DNA of 64,000 nt, taken from positions 2,227,001 through 2,291,000 of the forward strand of contig NZ_CP036132.1 in assembly GCF_018742245.1 (NCBI RefSeq), written 5' to 3'. Numbering within the stretch: the first letter of the stretch is position 1; each line of letters starts with the position of its first letter. Below, in pieces: positions 21,039 through 28,730 of the stretch. The position numbers were made by a program, and so were the translations under genes. The notes under the pieces were generated by a model. It saw only the letters and a program-made list of their open reading frames with translations. It was not told the DNA's origin and did no database searches. The stretch comes from Bacillus mycoides. Lineage in GTDB: Bacteria; Bacillota; Bacilli; Bacillales; Bacillaceae_G.

Positions 21039-21048
21039 TAAACGCAGA

Positions 21049-21084
21049 GAAGGGATAGCTTAATTGCTATCCCTTCATTTTAAT
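21049..21084 (+). terminator. thrS terminator
   Basis: A perfect 11-bp stem (21049-21059 with 21066-21076) and T-rich tail after thrS. Confidence 0.85.
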
Positions 21085-21128
21085 TTCACTATTTAATCCC
21101 ATTGGTTGAAGAAAGTTGTTGTCTGTAT

Positions 21129-21346
21129 TTATTGAGTGAATTCGTCGCTTTTGTACTCCAAAATATCACCTGGTTGACAACCTGAATTCTTACATATCGC
21201 TTCTAATGTTGAAAAACGAACCGCTTTTGCTTTCCCATTTTTCAGAATGGAAAGATTCGCCATCGTAATCCCAACCCTCTCCGAAAGCTCCATTATGCTC
21301 ATTTTTCGTTTTGCTACATCACATCAATATTAATAATAATTTCCAT
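21129..21346 (-). pseudogene. YozG-like Xre repressor, frameshifted
   Basis: On the minus strand an ATG at 21346 with RBS GGTGGAGG starts EIIINIDVM and then meets a TAG. Shifting one base near 21315-21320 restores a complete small helix-turn-helix protein (KRKMSIMELSERVGITMAN, then CQPGDILEY) ending at 21129. The span is 218 bases, not a multiple of three, so about one base has been lost. The gene follows the DUF2975 gene, the usual arrangement for this Xre/membrane-protein pair. An internal ATG could still give a 50-60 residue fragment. Confidence 0.85.
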
Positions 21347-21356
21347 ATCCTCCACC

Positions 21357-21839
21357 TCAGACAGTTAAATCATTTTCTGATTTTATATTAATAGCTTCTT
21401 GTAAAAGCCTTTGGAGAACAGCAGCAAAAACGGCGATCGCCATAGAGGCGAAAATGATGGTCAATCCGATTGGTATGAAACTTGGAGGATCAATTTTTTT
21501 CGCCATGAGATAGTAGAGTGGCATACCTAGCAAGTACAAGGTACTGATCGTGATGGCACAGTATTTTATATTCTTTAAAGCCTTTACTGATAATTCCGAG
21601 AACTCTTGGTTCTTATCAATATAGCTTAAAAGTTTAAAAGCTTGATACAGAGCAAAGTAAAAAGGTATCGCTGCCGCGTACATATCGATTAAAATGAGAG
21701 ATTTCATATAAGCAATATCCGGATACAATTCTCCAGCAAAATTCCCGATCTTAGGCACCAAAAATATGCACAATGCAAGAACTGGGATTCCTATAAAAAT
21801 AATAGCTAGCTTTAAAAAGAGTGTCGTAACTTGTTTCAT
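21357..21839 (-). CDS. DUF2975 membrane protein
   Basis: About 160 residues with four hydrophobic segments (about 6-28, 45-65, 92-112 and 122-145) and a short polar tail. This matches DUF2975 proteins, which are typically encoded just before a small Xre repressor, as here. The ATG at 21839 fits AGGTG seven bases upstream; the in-frame GTG at 21848 overlaps that RBS. The function is unknown. The partner repressor is frameshifted, so expression of this gene may be altered. Confidence 0.82.
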   Translation of the reverse strand: MKQVTTLFLKLAIIFIGIPVLALCIFLVPKIGNFAGELYPDIAYMKSLILIDMYAAAIPFYFALYQAFKLLSYIDKNQEFSELSVKALKNIKYCAITISTLYLLGMPLYYLMAKKIDPPSFIPIGLTIIFASMAIAVFAAVLQRLLQEAINIKSENDLTV

Positions 21840-21971
21840 AAAAAGCACCTCGCTTATGCAATAACAACATGATTTTACTATGAAATTTATCGTTTTGCAA
21901 TAAAATTGTATTGTTTTTTATTTTATTATTATTGTTATTGAAATATCTTTTTAATTTTGATGAAAATAAAA

Positions 21972-21997
21972 AGCATTTCTCATTCCAAAGAAATGCT
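21972..21997 (-). terminator. Hairpin with T-run upstream of the DUF2975 gene
   Basis: A perfect 9-bp stem (21972-21980 with 21989-21997) with a T-rich tail on the minus strand. It lies about 130 bases before the DUF2975 start, so it would stop minus-strand transcripts entering that gene. It could be an attenuator or the leftover terminator of a lost gene. The rest of 21840-22140 is featureless. Confidence 0.45.
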
Positions 21998-22144
21998 CTT
22001 ATGAAGTGGTATGTTTTATTTTACCTTACAAAAATGTAAGGTAAATGTAAGGGAAATCGAATGAAAGGATTTTAGAAAAATGAGAATATTAAGCAGAGAA
22101 ATCGTTTGTATTTCTTATGTATCTCAATCTGCATTTGGAAAATT

Positions 22145-22215
22145 TAAAAATTCTTAAGAATTTTTATGAGAAAAATATAAGAAATATATGGGAAATTTAT
22201 ACTATACAAAAGGGA
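22145..22215 (+). promoter_or_regulatory. Promoter block with direct repeats before the BceAB-type operon
   Basis: Two TAAGAA words lie 23 bases apart, the second followed by ATATATGGGAAATTTATACT. The second TAAGAA sits about 16 bases before TACTAT, which could serve as a -10 box. Paired repeats overlapping a -35 region fit a response-regulator-activated promoter. The same arrangement recurs at 25020-25095. Confidence 0.5.
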
Positions 22216-22228
22216 TGGAGTGAAAGAG

Positions 22229-22996
22229 ATGTCAACAAATGTAGTTACTGTAGAAAGTGTAGAAAAAACGTATGGGAAAAGAAATGAGAATCAGTCAAAA
22301 GCATTAAGGGGTGTTTCATTAAGTATTAAAGAAGGGGAGTTTGTAGGGATTATGGGTCCTTCTGGATCTGGTAAAACTACATTGCTAAATGTGATTAGTA
22401 CACTTGATCAAGCGACAGGTGGCAGTGTAACAATAGCTGGCACAAATATTACTTCTATGAAGGGGAATGCATTATCAGATTTTCGTTCTCAAAAATTAGG
22501 ATTTATTTTTCAAGACTTTAATCTACTAGAAAATTTATCAATTTATGAAAATATCGCTTTACCACTTTCCCTGCAAGGCGTACCGTCAAGTGAGATTACT
22601 GGAAAAGTAAATGAAGTAGCAAAGAAATTAGGGATTACTGAAATTTTAACAAAATATCCGACTGCTGTTTCTGGTGGACAAAAACAAAGAACAGCGGCAG
22701 CACGAGCTTTAGTACATAATCCGGCAATCGTATTAGCAGATGAACCGACAGGAGCACTTGATAGTAAAAATGCAAAAAGTTTATTAGAAGCGATGCAAGA
22801 TTTACATGAAAATCACAATGTCAGTATTTTGATGGTAACACACGATGCATTTAGTGCGAGTTACTGTGAGCGTATTTTATTTATTCAAGATGGTCTACTT
22901 TATAAAGAGTTAAATCGTCAAGGAACACGAGAAAATTTCTATCAAGACATTTTAGGTGTGCTTGCCCAAATGGGCTCAGCAGCTGAGCCTAAGTAA
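22229..22996 (+). CDS. ABC transporter ATP-binding protein (BceA/MacB type)
   Basis: A 255-residue ATPase: Walker A GPSGSGKTT near residue 44, signature VSGGQKQR near 147, Walker B IVLADEP near 168 and switch His in VTHD near 203. The motif pattern and the FtsX-type partner place it in the peptide-resistance/peptide-sensing group (BceAB, YtsCD). I chose the ATG at 22229 because GGAG lies eight bases upstream; the GTG at 22220 overlaps it. The permease starts 12 bases after the stop. No histidine kinase or response regulator lies beside it. Confidence 0.92.
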   Translation: MSTNVVTVESVEKTYGKRNENQSKALRGVSLSIKEGEFVGIMGPSGSGKTTLLNVISTLDQATGGSVTIAGTNITSMKGNALSDFRSQKLGFIFQDFNLLENLSIYENIALPLSLQGVPSSEITGKVNEVAKKLGITEILTKYPTAVSGGQKQRTAAARALVHNPAIVLADEPTGALDSKNAKSLLEAMQDLHENHNVSILMVTHDAFSASYCERILFIQDGLLYKELNRQGTRENFYQDILGVLAQMGSAAEPK

Positions 22997-23008
22997 GGGG
23001 GCGAGACT

Positions 23009-24892
23009 ATGTTATTCAAATTATCACGTCATAGTATGAAAAAAATGTTAAAGGATTATATGGTTTTACTTATTGGTCTAGTCATTAGTATTAGTATTTT
23101 TTACATGTTCCAAACGATGGCGATGAATAGTGAATTTACAAAAGATAATAGTCTCATTAGTAGTATTAGGCTCGTCTTCTGGGTTGGTGCAATATTGCTC
23201 TCATTCATTACAGTTTTTTACATCATTTATGCCAATTCTTTTTTACTTACATTAAGAAGAAAAGAACTCGGTATGTACATGATGCTTGGAGCGAAAAAGA
23301 AAAAAGTAGCGCAATTATTATTTATTGAGACTTTTGGTATGGGTATTGTCAGTATTATTATCGGTATTTTAGTAGGAATCATACTAGCTAGTATCGCAGG
23401 AAATTTTTTAATGAATGGAATGGAAATTTCAGCAAAAGGTAATTACGCATCTGTATACACACCAGCTATATTAGTTACATCTATTTTCTTCTTAATATTA
23501 TTTTTCATTACTGGTGTAATGAATAGTTTCCGATTATTACGTAAAACAGAATTAGAGTTAATACGTGAAGACGAAACGCAAGATGAAGTGAAGAAAAGTA
23601 AAGCTCGCACAGTTATTATGACAGTACTAGGTGTATTGCTAGTAAGTACAGGATACTATTTTATGGTAAATATAAAAATGTTTGCTGAACTAGGATTTAT
23701 AATAGCGACAATTGTTACGACATTAGGAACGTATTTCATTTTCAGCTCGTTACTCCCACTTTTTGTAATGAAAATTAAGGGGAATAAAAAACGAAATGAA
23801 ACGGGATTAAATAGTTTTACTTATGCACAGTTACGTTTTCGAGTAACTAGTTTATCGAGAGTACTAGGCACTGTAGCGATGTTAATTGCATTAGGTGCAG
23901 GTGCCATGACAGCAGGTATGGCGTTTCAAAAGAATGTAGGTATTATGACAGACTTCTCACGTGTATATGATGTCGTAATTCATGATCCAAATGAACAAGA
24001 TAAAGCAGCATTAAAAGAAATGGAAATTGTTGAAGAAAGCAAGTATAAGTATAAAGTAGATGGAGAAGCGGTTTATTATTTACGTAACGACTTAACTGAA
24101 AAACCACCACTTATTTCAGATCATTTTGATACAAAAACTTTAAAAGAACCTGCTCGTAAACGTGTAAATGAGCCTTTGGCAGAGCCTTTATATACATCTA
24201 TGGAAGCTCAAAAAAATGAGAATAAATTGCCTAACATGCCGAAAGATTGGGAGGATGCAATTGCAAGCGAACTGCAAATTACATTTAATCAATTTAACGG
24301 AAAACCTGTAAGGATTGCTGATGAGGAAAACTATAAAGCGGTTCAAGGAACGGAACATAGTGTAACTTTAGTAAGAGTAGACGATATGAAAAAATATAAA
24401 CCACTGTTGATCGAAATAGATAAGAGACAAGAAGAAGTAATTGAAAAAACAACAGGTACAAAAGTAGACTTATATACGAAAATGACAATTTATCAGTTCA
24501 TGAATAGTTTCATGAGCGGAACAATGTTTATGGGATTTTTCCTTGGAATTGCATTTTTAGCGATGATGGCGAGTTCTCTTATGTTTAAAATATTAACAGG
24601 AGCTTCTCGTGATGTACGCCGTTATGAAATGCTACGAAAAATCGGTGTGAGGCGTAGTATGTTAACAAAAAGTATATATAAAGAAATCTCATATTTATTT
24701 ATCTTCCCAGCAATTATTGGGATTTCCCACGTTTTAGTAGGGCTTAACTTATTCAGCTTCATATTAGTTGACCCATTTGTAAAAGTGTGGATGCCAATAG
24801 GAATCTTCATAGTAATTTATTTCATTTATTATTGGATTACTGTCCAACTTTATAAAGGTATGGTAATGCCGAAAGAAGAGGTGGTGAAATAG
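23009..24892 (+). CDS. ABC transporter permease (BceB type)
   Basis: A 627-residue permease with about ten membrane segments. It has an FtsX-like domain after the first helix (ILLSFITVFYIIYANSFLL, then RRKELGMYMMLGA), a long hydrophilic extracellular region (about 325-490) rich in Lys and Glu, and a C-terminal membrane block. The large loop is where BceB-type proteins contact peptide antibiotics such as bacitracin. With the ATPase it probably removes or senses a cell-wall-active peptide; the ligand is not readable. RBS AAGGGGGCG precedes the ATG, and a terminator follows. Confidence 0.92.
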   Translation: MLFKLSRHSMKKMLKDYMVLLIGLVISISIFYMFQTMAMNSEFTKDNSLISSIRLVFWVGAILLSFITVFYIIYANSFLLTLRRKELGMYMMLGAKKKKVAQLLFIETFGMGIVSIIIGILVGIILASIAGNFLMNGMEISAKGNYASVYTPAILVTSIFFLILFFITGVMNSFRLLRKTELELIREDETQDEVKKSKARTVIMTVLGVLLVSTGYYFMVNIKMFAELGFIIATIVTTLGTYFIFSSLLPLFVMKIKGNKKRNETGLNSFTYAQLRFRVTSLSRVLGTVAMLIALGAGAMTAGMAFQKNVGIMTDFSRVYDVVIHDPNEQDKAALKEMEIVEESKYKYKVDGEAVYYLRNDLTEKPPLISDHFDTKTLKEPARKRVNEPLAEPLYTSMEAQKNENKLPNMPKDWEDAIASELQITFNQFNGKPVRIADEENYKAVQGTEHSVTLVRVDDMKKYKPLLIEIDKRQEEVIEKTTGTKVDLYTKMTIYQFMNSFMSGTMFMGFFLGIAFLAMMASSLMFKILTGASRDVRRYEMLRKIGVRRSMLTKSIYKEISYLFIFPAIIGISHVLVGLNLFSFILVDPFVKVWMPIGIFIVIYFIYYWITVQLYKGMVMPKEEVVK

Positions 24893-24904
24893 TTTAACGA
24901 AAGA

Positions 24905-24936
24905 GTCCTTGTTATGAAAACAAGGGCTTTTTTCTA
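24905..24936 (+). terminator. Terminator of the BceAB-type operon
   Basis: A 10-bp stem with one G-U pair (24905-24914 with 24920-24929), followed by TTTTTT. Confidence 0.85.
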
Positions 24937-25017
24937 TGTGTGTTATACATAGGTACGTGTACGCAAGATGTTGTCAAGAATCAATACTTTAAATTCGTAA
25001 GGGGATATTGAAAGTTT

Positions 25018-25095
25018 AGAAAATATTAAGAATTAATGTAGTAGAAAGTTAAGAAGTGTATGGGAAATTAATAATGCACAAAAAGATTGGGATGA
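25018..25095 (+). promoter_or_regulatory. Second copy of the repeat-containing promoter block
   Basis: This matches 22145-22215 almost base for base: TAAGAA twice at the same 23-base spacing, then GTGTATGGGAAATTAATAATGCACAAAA in place of the ATATATGGGAAATT stretch. No ABC gene follows. The next gene is the alpha/beta hydrolase 108 bases downstream, which may use it, or the block may be left from a duplication. Confidence 0.5.
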
Positions 25096-25202
25096 AATAG
25101 AAAAGTGTAATTGTTTTATATGCTTATTTTTAGTGGTGATTTTATGTAGTTTTACAGAATTAAATTGATATGTAAATAAATTTAACAGAAAGGAATTGAC
25201 TT

Positions 25203-26225
25203 ATGAAAAAATCAATAAAAATTATTGGAGTCATTACTATACTATTACTAATCATAGCTCTATTATTCCCCACATGGACTTCGCAAATAAAGGGTAATAA
25301 CAGTATAAGTACATTAGAACAAGTCGAGATAAATGGAAGTGATCATGAAATTATGATACGTGGCAAAGATAAGAGTAATCCAGTTATTATCTTTGTTCAT
25401 GGTGGACCAGGTTCTTCAGAAATACCGTATGCTCAAAAATATCAAGACTTACTGGAAGATAAATTTACGATTGTTAATTATGATCAAAGAGCAAGTGGAA
25501 AATCGTATCATTTCTTTGAAGACTATTCAAATCTTTCATCAAATCTACTCGTGGAGGATTTATTAGCTATGACGGATTACGTTTCAAAACGTCTAGGCAA
25601 AGAAAAAGTAATTTTAATAGGCCATTCTTATGGTACATATATTGGAATACAGGCTGCCAACAAAGCTCCTGAAAAATATGGAGCATATATTGGTATTGGA
25701 CAGATGAGTGATACAGTAGAAAGTGAGATGGATAGTTTAAACTATGTTATTGAACAGGCACAAAATGCTGGGAATGCGGATGAGGTTTCACATTTAAAAG
25801 GGTTAACTGAACAAATTAAAAATGGCGATACATATACCCCGCGAAATTATGTTGCGAAATACGGTGGAACTTCAAGACTTATTGAAAATCCAGATGGTGA
25901 TAACATAGGGATGTTATTCAGTAATGAATATAACTTGTTTGACGTAATTCGTTATAACTATGGATTATCCTATTCTCAAACAGTTTTATTAGAAAAAGAT
26001 TTAAAGAATCCATTACCTACTAAAGTAACTAAGCTGAATCTACCGTTTTATTTTCTTATGGGAAAATACGATTATAATACTTCATTTCTTGCAGCAAGAA
26101 AATATTTTGATATGATTGAAGCGGATAAAAAAGAATTTATTACTTTTGAGAAATCAGCTCATTATCCGCAATTTGAAGAGAAGGAAAAGTTTTATAAATG
26201 GATGTGCGAAACATTCGTCAAGTAA
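25203..26225 (+). CDS. Alpha/beta hydrolase with N-terminal membrane anchor
   Basis: A 340-residue protein beginning with a lysine-led hydrophobic segment (about 5-25, no clear cleavage or lipobox), so it is probably anchored outside the membrane. The hydrolase core follows: oxyanion-loop HGGPGSSE near residue 66, nucleophile elbow GHSYG with Ser142, and a late His in KSAHYPQ near 321. This is the prolyl-aminopeptidase-like branch of the fold. The substrate is unknown. It stands alone between terminators. RBS AGAAAGGAAT precedes the ATG. Confidence 0.85.
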   Translation: MKKSIKIIGVITILLLIIALLFPTWTSQIKGNNSISTLEQVEINGSDHEIMIRGKDKSNPVIIFVHGGPGSSEIPYAQKYQDLLEDKFTIVNYDQRASGKSYHFFEDYSNLSSNLLVEDLLAMTDYVSKRLGKEKVILIGHSYGTYIGIQAANKAPEKYGAYIGIGQMSDTVESEMDSLNYVIEQAQNAGNADEVSHLKGLTEQIKNGDTYTPRNYVAKYGGTSRLIENPDGDNIGMLFSNEYNLFDVIRYNYGLSYSQTVLLEKDLKNPLPTKVTKLNLPFYFLMGKYDYNTSFLAARKYFDMIEADKKEFITFEKSAHYPQFEEKEKFYKWMCETFVK

Positions 26226-26346
26226 ATCAAATGTATCCGAACTTTAGGAAATTAAAAAAATTGAGAGATTAAGTAGGTATTAGCGAGAATTTTAAAGATT
26301 TTAGATAAATATCCACGACAAATTCGTGAAGCAAAGAAAAATGTAA

Positions 26347-26381
26347 AGACTCTTGTATGTATGAACAAGGGTCTTTTTTTT
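26347..26381 (+). terminator. Terminator after the hydrolase
   Basis: A 10-bp stem with a G-U pair (26347-26356 with 26365-26374), followed by eight T. Confidence 0.8.
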
Positions 26382-26492
26382 AGCTTGTTTTTTATAAAGA
26401 AGGAAAAGATTGGATAATGGTCGAAAAATATAACAAGACTTCCGATAAATGACTGAAATAATAATATTTTGTCGAGAGAAAGGATATTGAGT

Positions 26493-26757
26493 ATGAAAGA
26501 AATGCTACAGTTATTTTGAAAGAAAGTGTATGCACGCTTTTTTCTAGCAAATATTTTAGAGCGACTCGGTTCTATGATTGCCGGAATTTCTTTAATGTTT
26601 TACTTGTCAGATCAATACGGTGTAGCAACAGGTATTAATCCAAATGGTAAATAGTTTGTATGCTCTATTTGGTTTATTATTATCTGTTACGTGCCTTTAT
26701 CAAGCTATATTACCTAGTGGGCAAAAGAGAGTGCAGGGTATAGCTGAAGAGATGTAA
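26493..26757 (+). pseudogene. MFS transporter remnant
   Basis: AGAAAGGAT followed by ATG at 26493 begins a typical MFS N-terminus (RFFLANILERLGSMIAGISL) but meets TGA at codon 9 and a further stop at GINPNGK. A second fragment in another frame (LYALFGLLLSVTCLYQAILP, ending at 26757) looks like a transporter C-terminus. About 90 codons remain of an expected 400, so the centre is deleted and no function can remain. Confidence 0.75.
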
Positions 26758-26810
26758 TATGTCTAACTTTTTATTTCTGAATATTCTATTAAAAAGTAAG
26801 GGGAATAGTT

Positions 26811-27677
26811 ATGTTGATGCGAACTGCTAAGTGGTGTGGAATTACTTGTTTACAATTATTTGCTGCAATCTTATGTATAATCTGTCTAGGTGCGCTCCCA
26901 CGGTTATTTAAGGGATTGCAAATTGATTTAATCGGTTTTTGGAATGCAATCATAAATGTAGGAGAGAAATTACTTCATCCAACTGAAATTACATATGGGT
27001 TTCAGGTACCGAAAAAATTGTTTCCGCAAATTTGGATTCATTATATTGAAACGATGATAGTATTTCTTTCAGCTTTTTTACTTTCTTTATGTATAGCATA
27101 TGTACTTGTTGTTTTTGTGCTGCAGCGTTCTCATATGAAACAAAGAATTTGGAATGGGATTTTTCTAACCCTTGAGAGCATACCAGATATTTTACTTATT
27201 TTATTATCGCAACTTCTTGTCATACTTATTTTTCAAAAAACAGGATTTATGCCAATCAAACTTGCTGGATTAGGGGAAGAAAGAGTACGTTTGTTACCGA
27301 TTATATGTCTTACAATACCGACAACGTTATTGTTTATTAAACTTTTGTTATTAAGGTTCAGAGAAGAATTAGAGAAAGATTATAGTATGTTTGCCAAGAG
27401 TAAAGGGTTAAGCTTACGGCATATTTTGACACATCATATTTCAAGAAATGTTTTATTGACGACAGTTTATTATGCGAAAACAAATATTTTATTTATGCTA
27501 TCCAATTTATATATTATTGAATGGATTTTTAACACATATGGAATGTTTGTATTTGTAAAAGAACATTCGAACATAGAAATTTTCACAGTAAGTTTAATTT
27601 TATTATACGTACCGCTTTTTGTAGTATTTCGTTTATTACATACGTTCTTACAAAATGTTATAAAGGAGCGGGTATAG
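26811..27677 (+). CDS. ABC transporter permease, OppB/DppB type
   Basis: A 288-residue permease with about six membrane helices. The conserved inner-membrane (EAA-type) loop reads MFAKSKGLSLRHILTHHIS near residue 194. This is the binding-protein-dependent peptide/nickel permease family, first subunit. RBS AAGGGGAATAG precedes the ATG. The second permease starts one base after its stop. No ATPase or substrate-binding protein gene is beside them, so the transporter must borrow partners from elsewhere or be incomplete. Confidence 0.85.
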   Translation: MLMRTAKWCGITCLQLFAAILCIICLGALPRLFKGLQIDLIGFWNAIINVGEKLLHPTEITYGFQVPKKLFPQIWIHYIETMIVFLSAFLLSLCIAYVLVVFVLQRSHMKQRIWNGIFLTLESIPDILLILLSQLLVILIFQKTGFMPIKLAGLGEERVRLLPIICLTIPTTLLFIKLLLLRFREELEKDYSMFAKSKGLSLRHILTHHISRNVLLTTVYYAKTNILFMLSNLYIIEWIFNTYGMFVFVKEHSNIEIFTVSLILLYVPLFVVFRLLHTFLQNVIKERV

Positions 27678-27678
27678 T

Positions 27679-28683
27679 ATGTGGCAAGTTGTAAAAAGGG
27701 ATATAAGATTTTGGTTTGGTGTTACTTTTTTAAGTGTACTTATGATTGTTAGTATTGGGAATACGTTGTTTTTTGATGGGAATATTCGCGAACTAACGAT
27801 GATGTATAACGAAAAAGGAGAATTGGAGGCTGCTCCATTTTCACCATCAAGTGAATTTTGGTTTGGAAGTGATGCGAAAGGCCGCGATCTTTTTCAACTA
27901 ATAATAGAGGGAGCAAAATGGACAGTTGGAGCAAGTATAGTTATTGCAATTTTACGTATAGTGATTGGGGGAGGGATAGGTTTATTACTTGGTATGTACA
28001 GTAAACGCTCATTCCCAGTTATCTCATCCTTTTTTGATCCATTCAGTATTGTACCAATGGTTATGATTTCCTATTTTATTTTAAAGGAAGTTTTAATGTT
28101 TGACAGTGGAGAGGCAGCTGCTCCGTTTCATTTGCGAGTTGCGTTTCAAATTATAGTTCTTGCATGTCTTGCAGTACCGACAGTTATGTTGTATGTAGCG
28201 CAAGAAGTCAAGCGTATTAAGAAAGAAGAATTTATGTTGGCGGCAACAGTGCTTGGAGGAAGTAAGTGGCAAAGACTGAAGCGTCATGTATGGCCGCATA
28301 TGTTACCATCATTTCTTTTATTAGTAGCCCAGCAATTTGTTAGCACTTTATTACTTCTCTTACATCTGGGTTTGTTGCGATTATTTTTTGGCGGAACAAT
28401 AATCTTTGGCGGTATAGATGCAGATAGTGTAACAAAAGAATGGACAGGGTTAATTGGTCAAAACTTCCGTCACTTAACTACTCATACATGGATTGTACTT
28501 ATTCCGATTGCTTTCTATAGTATGACAATCTTGTCAGGAAATCTTATTAGTAATAGTATGCAGGATGCAATTAAATTAGGGAATGTTAGAAGAGCGAAAC
28601 GGAAGGATAAAGAAGTGAAAGTAGAGAAACAAATACAGCCTACCGTGAATGATTTTTCATTTCATAGAGAGGTATCAAAATAG
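27679..28683 (+). CDS. ABC transporter permease, OppC/DppC type
   Basis: A 334-residue second permease. It has an N-terminal helix, then the periplasmic-side FWFGSDAKGRDLF motif typical of OppC/DppC proteins near residue 55, five further membrane segments, and an EAA-type loop (EFMLAATVLGGSKWQRLKRH) near residue 185. Its lysine-rich tail (about 305-334) is longer than usual. RBS GGAGCGGG spans the end of the upstream permease gene. The pair makes a heterodimeric channel for an unknown oligopeptide or similar ligand. Confidence 0.87.
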   Translation: MWQVVKRDIRFWFGVTFLSVLMIVSIGNTLFFDGNIRELTMMYNEKGELEAAPFSPSSEFWFGSDAKGRDLFQLIIEGAKWTVGASIVIAILRIVIGGGIGLLLGMYSKRSFPVISSFFDPFSIVPMVMISYFILKEVLMFDSGEAAAPFHLRVAFQIIVLACLAVPTVMLYVAQEVKRIKKEEFMLAATVLGGSKWQRLKRHVWPHMLPSFLLLVAQQFVSTLLLLLHLGLLRLFFGGTIIFGGIDADSVTKEWTGLIGQNFRHLTTHTWIVLIPIAFYSMTILSGNLISNSMQDAIKLGNVRRAKRKDKEVKVEKQIQPTVNDFSFHREVSK

Positions 28684-28686
28684 GGA

Positions 28687-28727
28687 AAGGTAGCTGGAGA
28701 CAAAAAGTTTTCAGCTACCTTTTTTAT
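28687..28727. terminator. Bidirectional terminator
   Basis: A perfect 10-bp stem (28687-28696 with 28712-28721) and T-run between the convergent permease and pyruvate oxidase genes. Confidence 0.88.
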
Positions 28728-28730
28728 ATT

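Noticed and set aside
22229..24892. Possible lantibiotic or bacteriocin immunity island around the BceAB-type genes.
   Set aside because: No precursor peptide, modification enzyme or immunity lipoprotein gene is nearby; a general peptide-resistance transporter is simpler.
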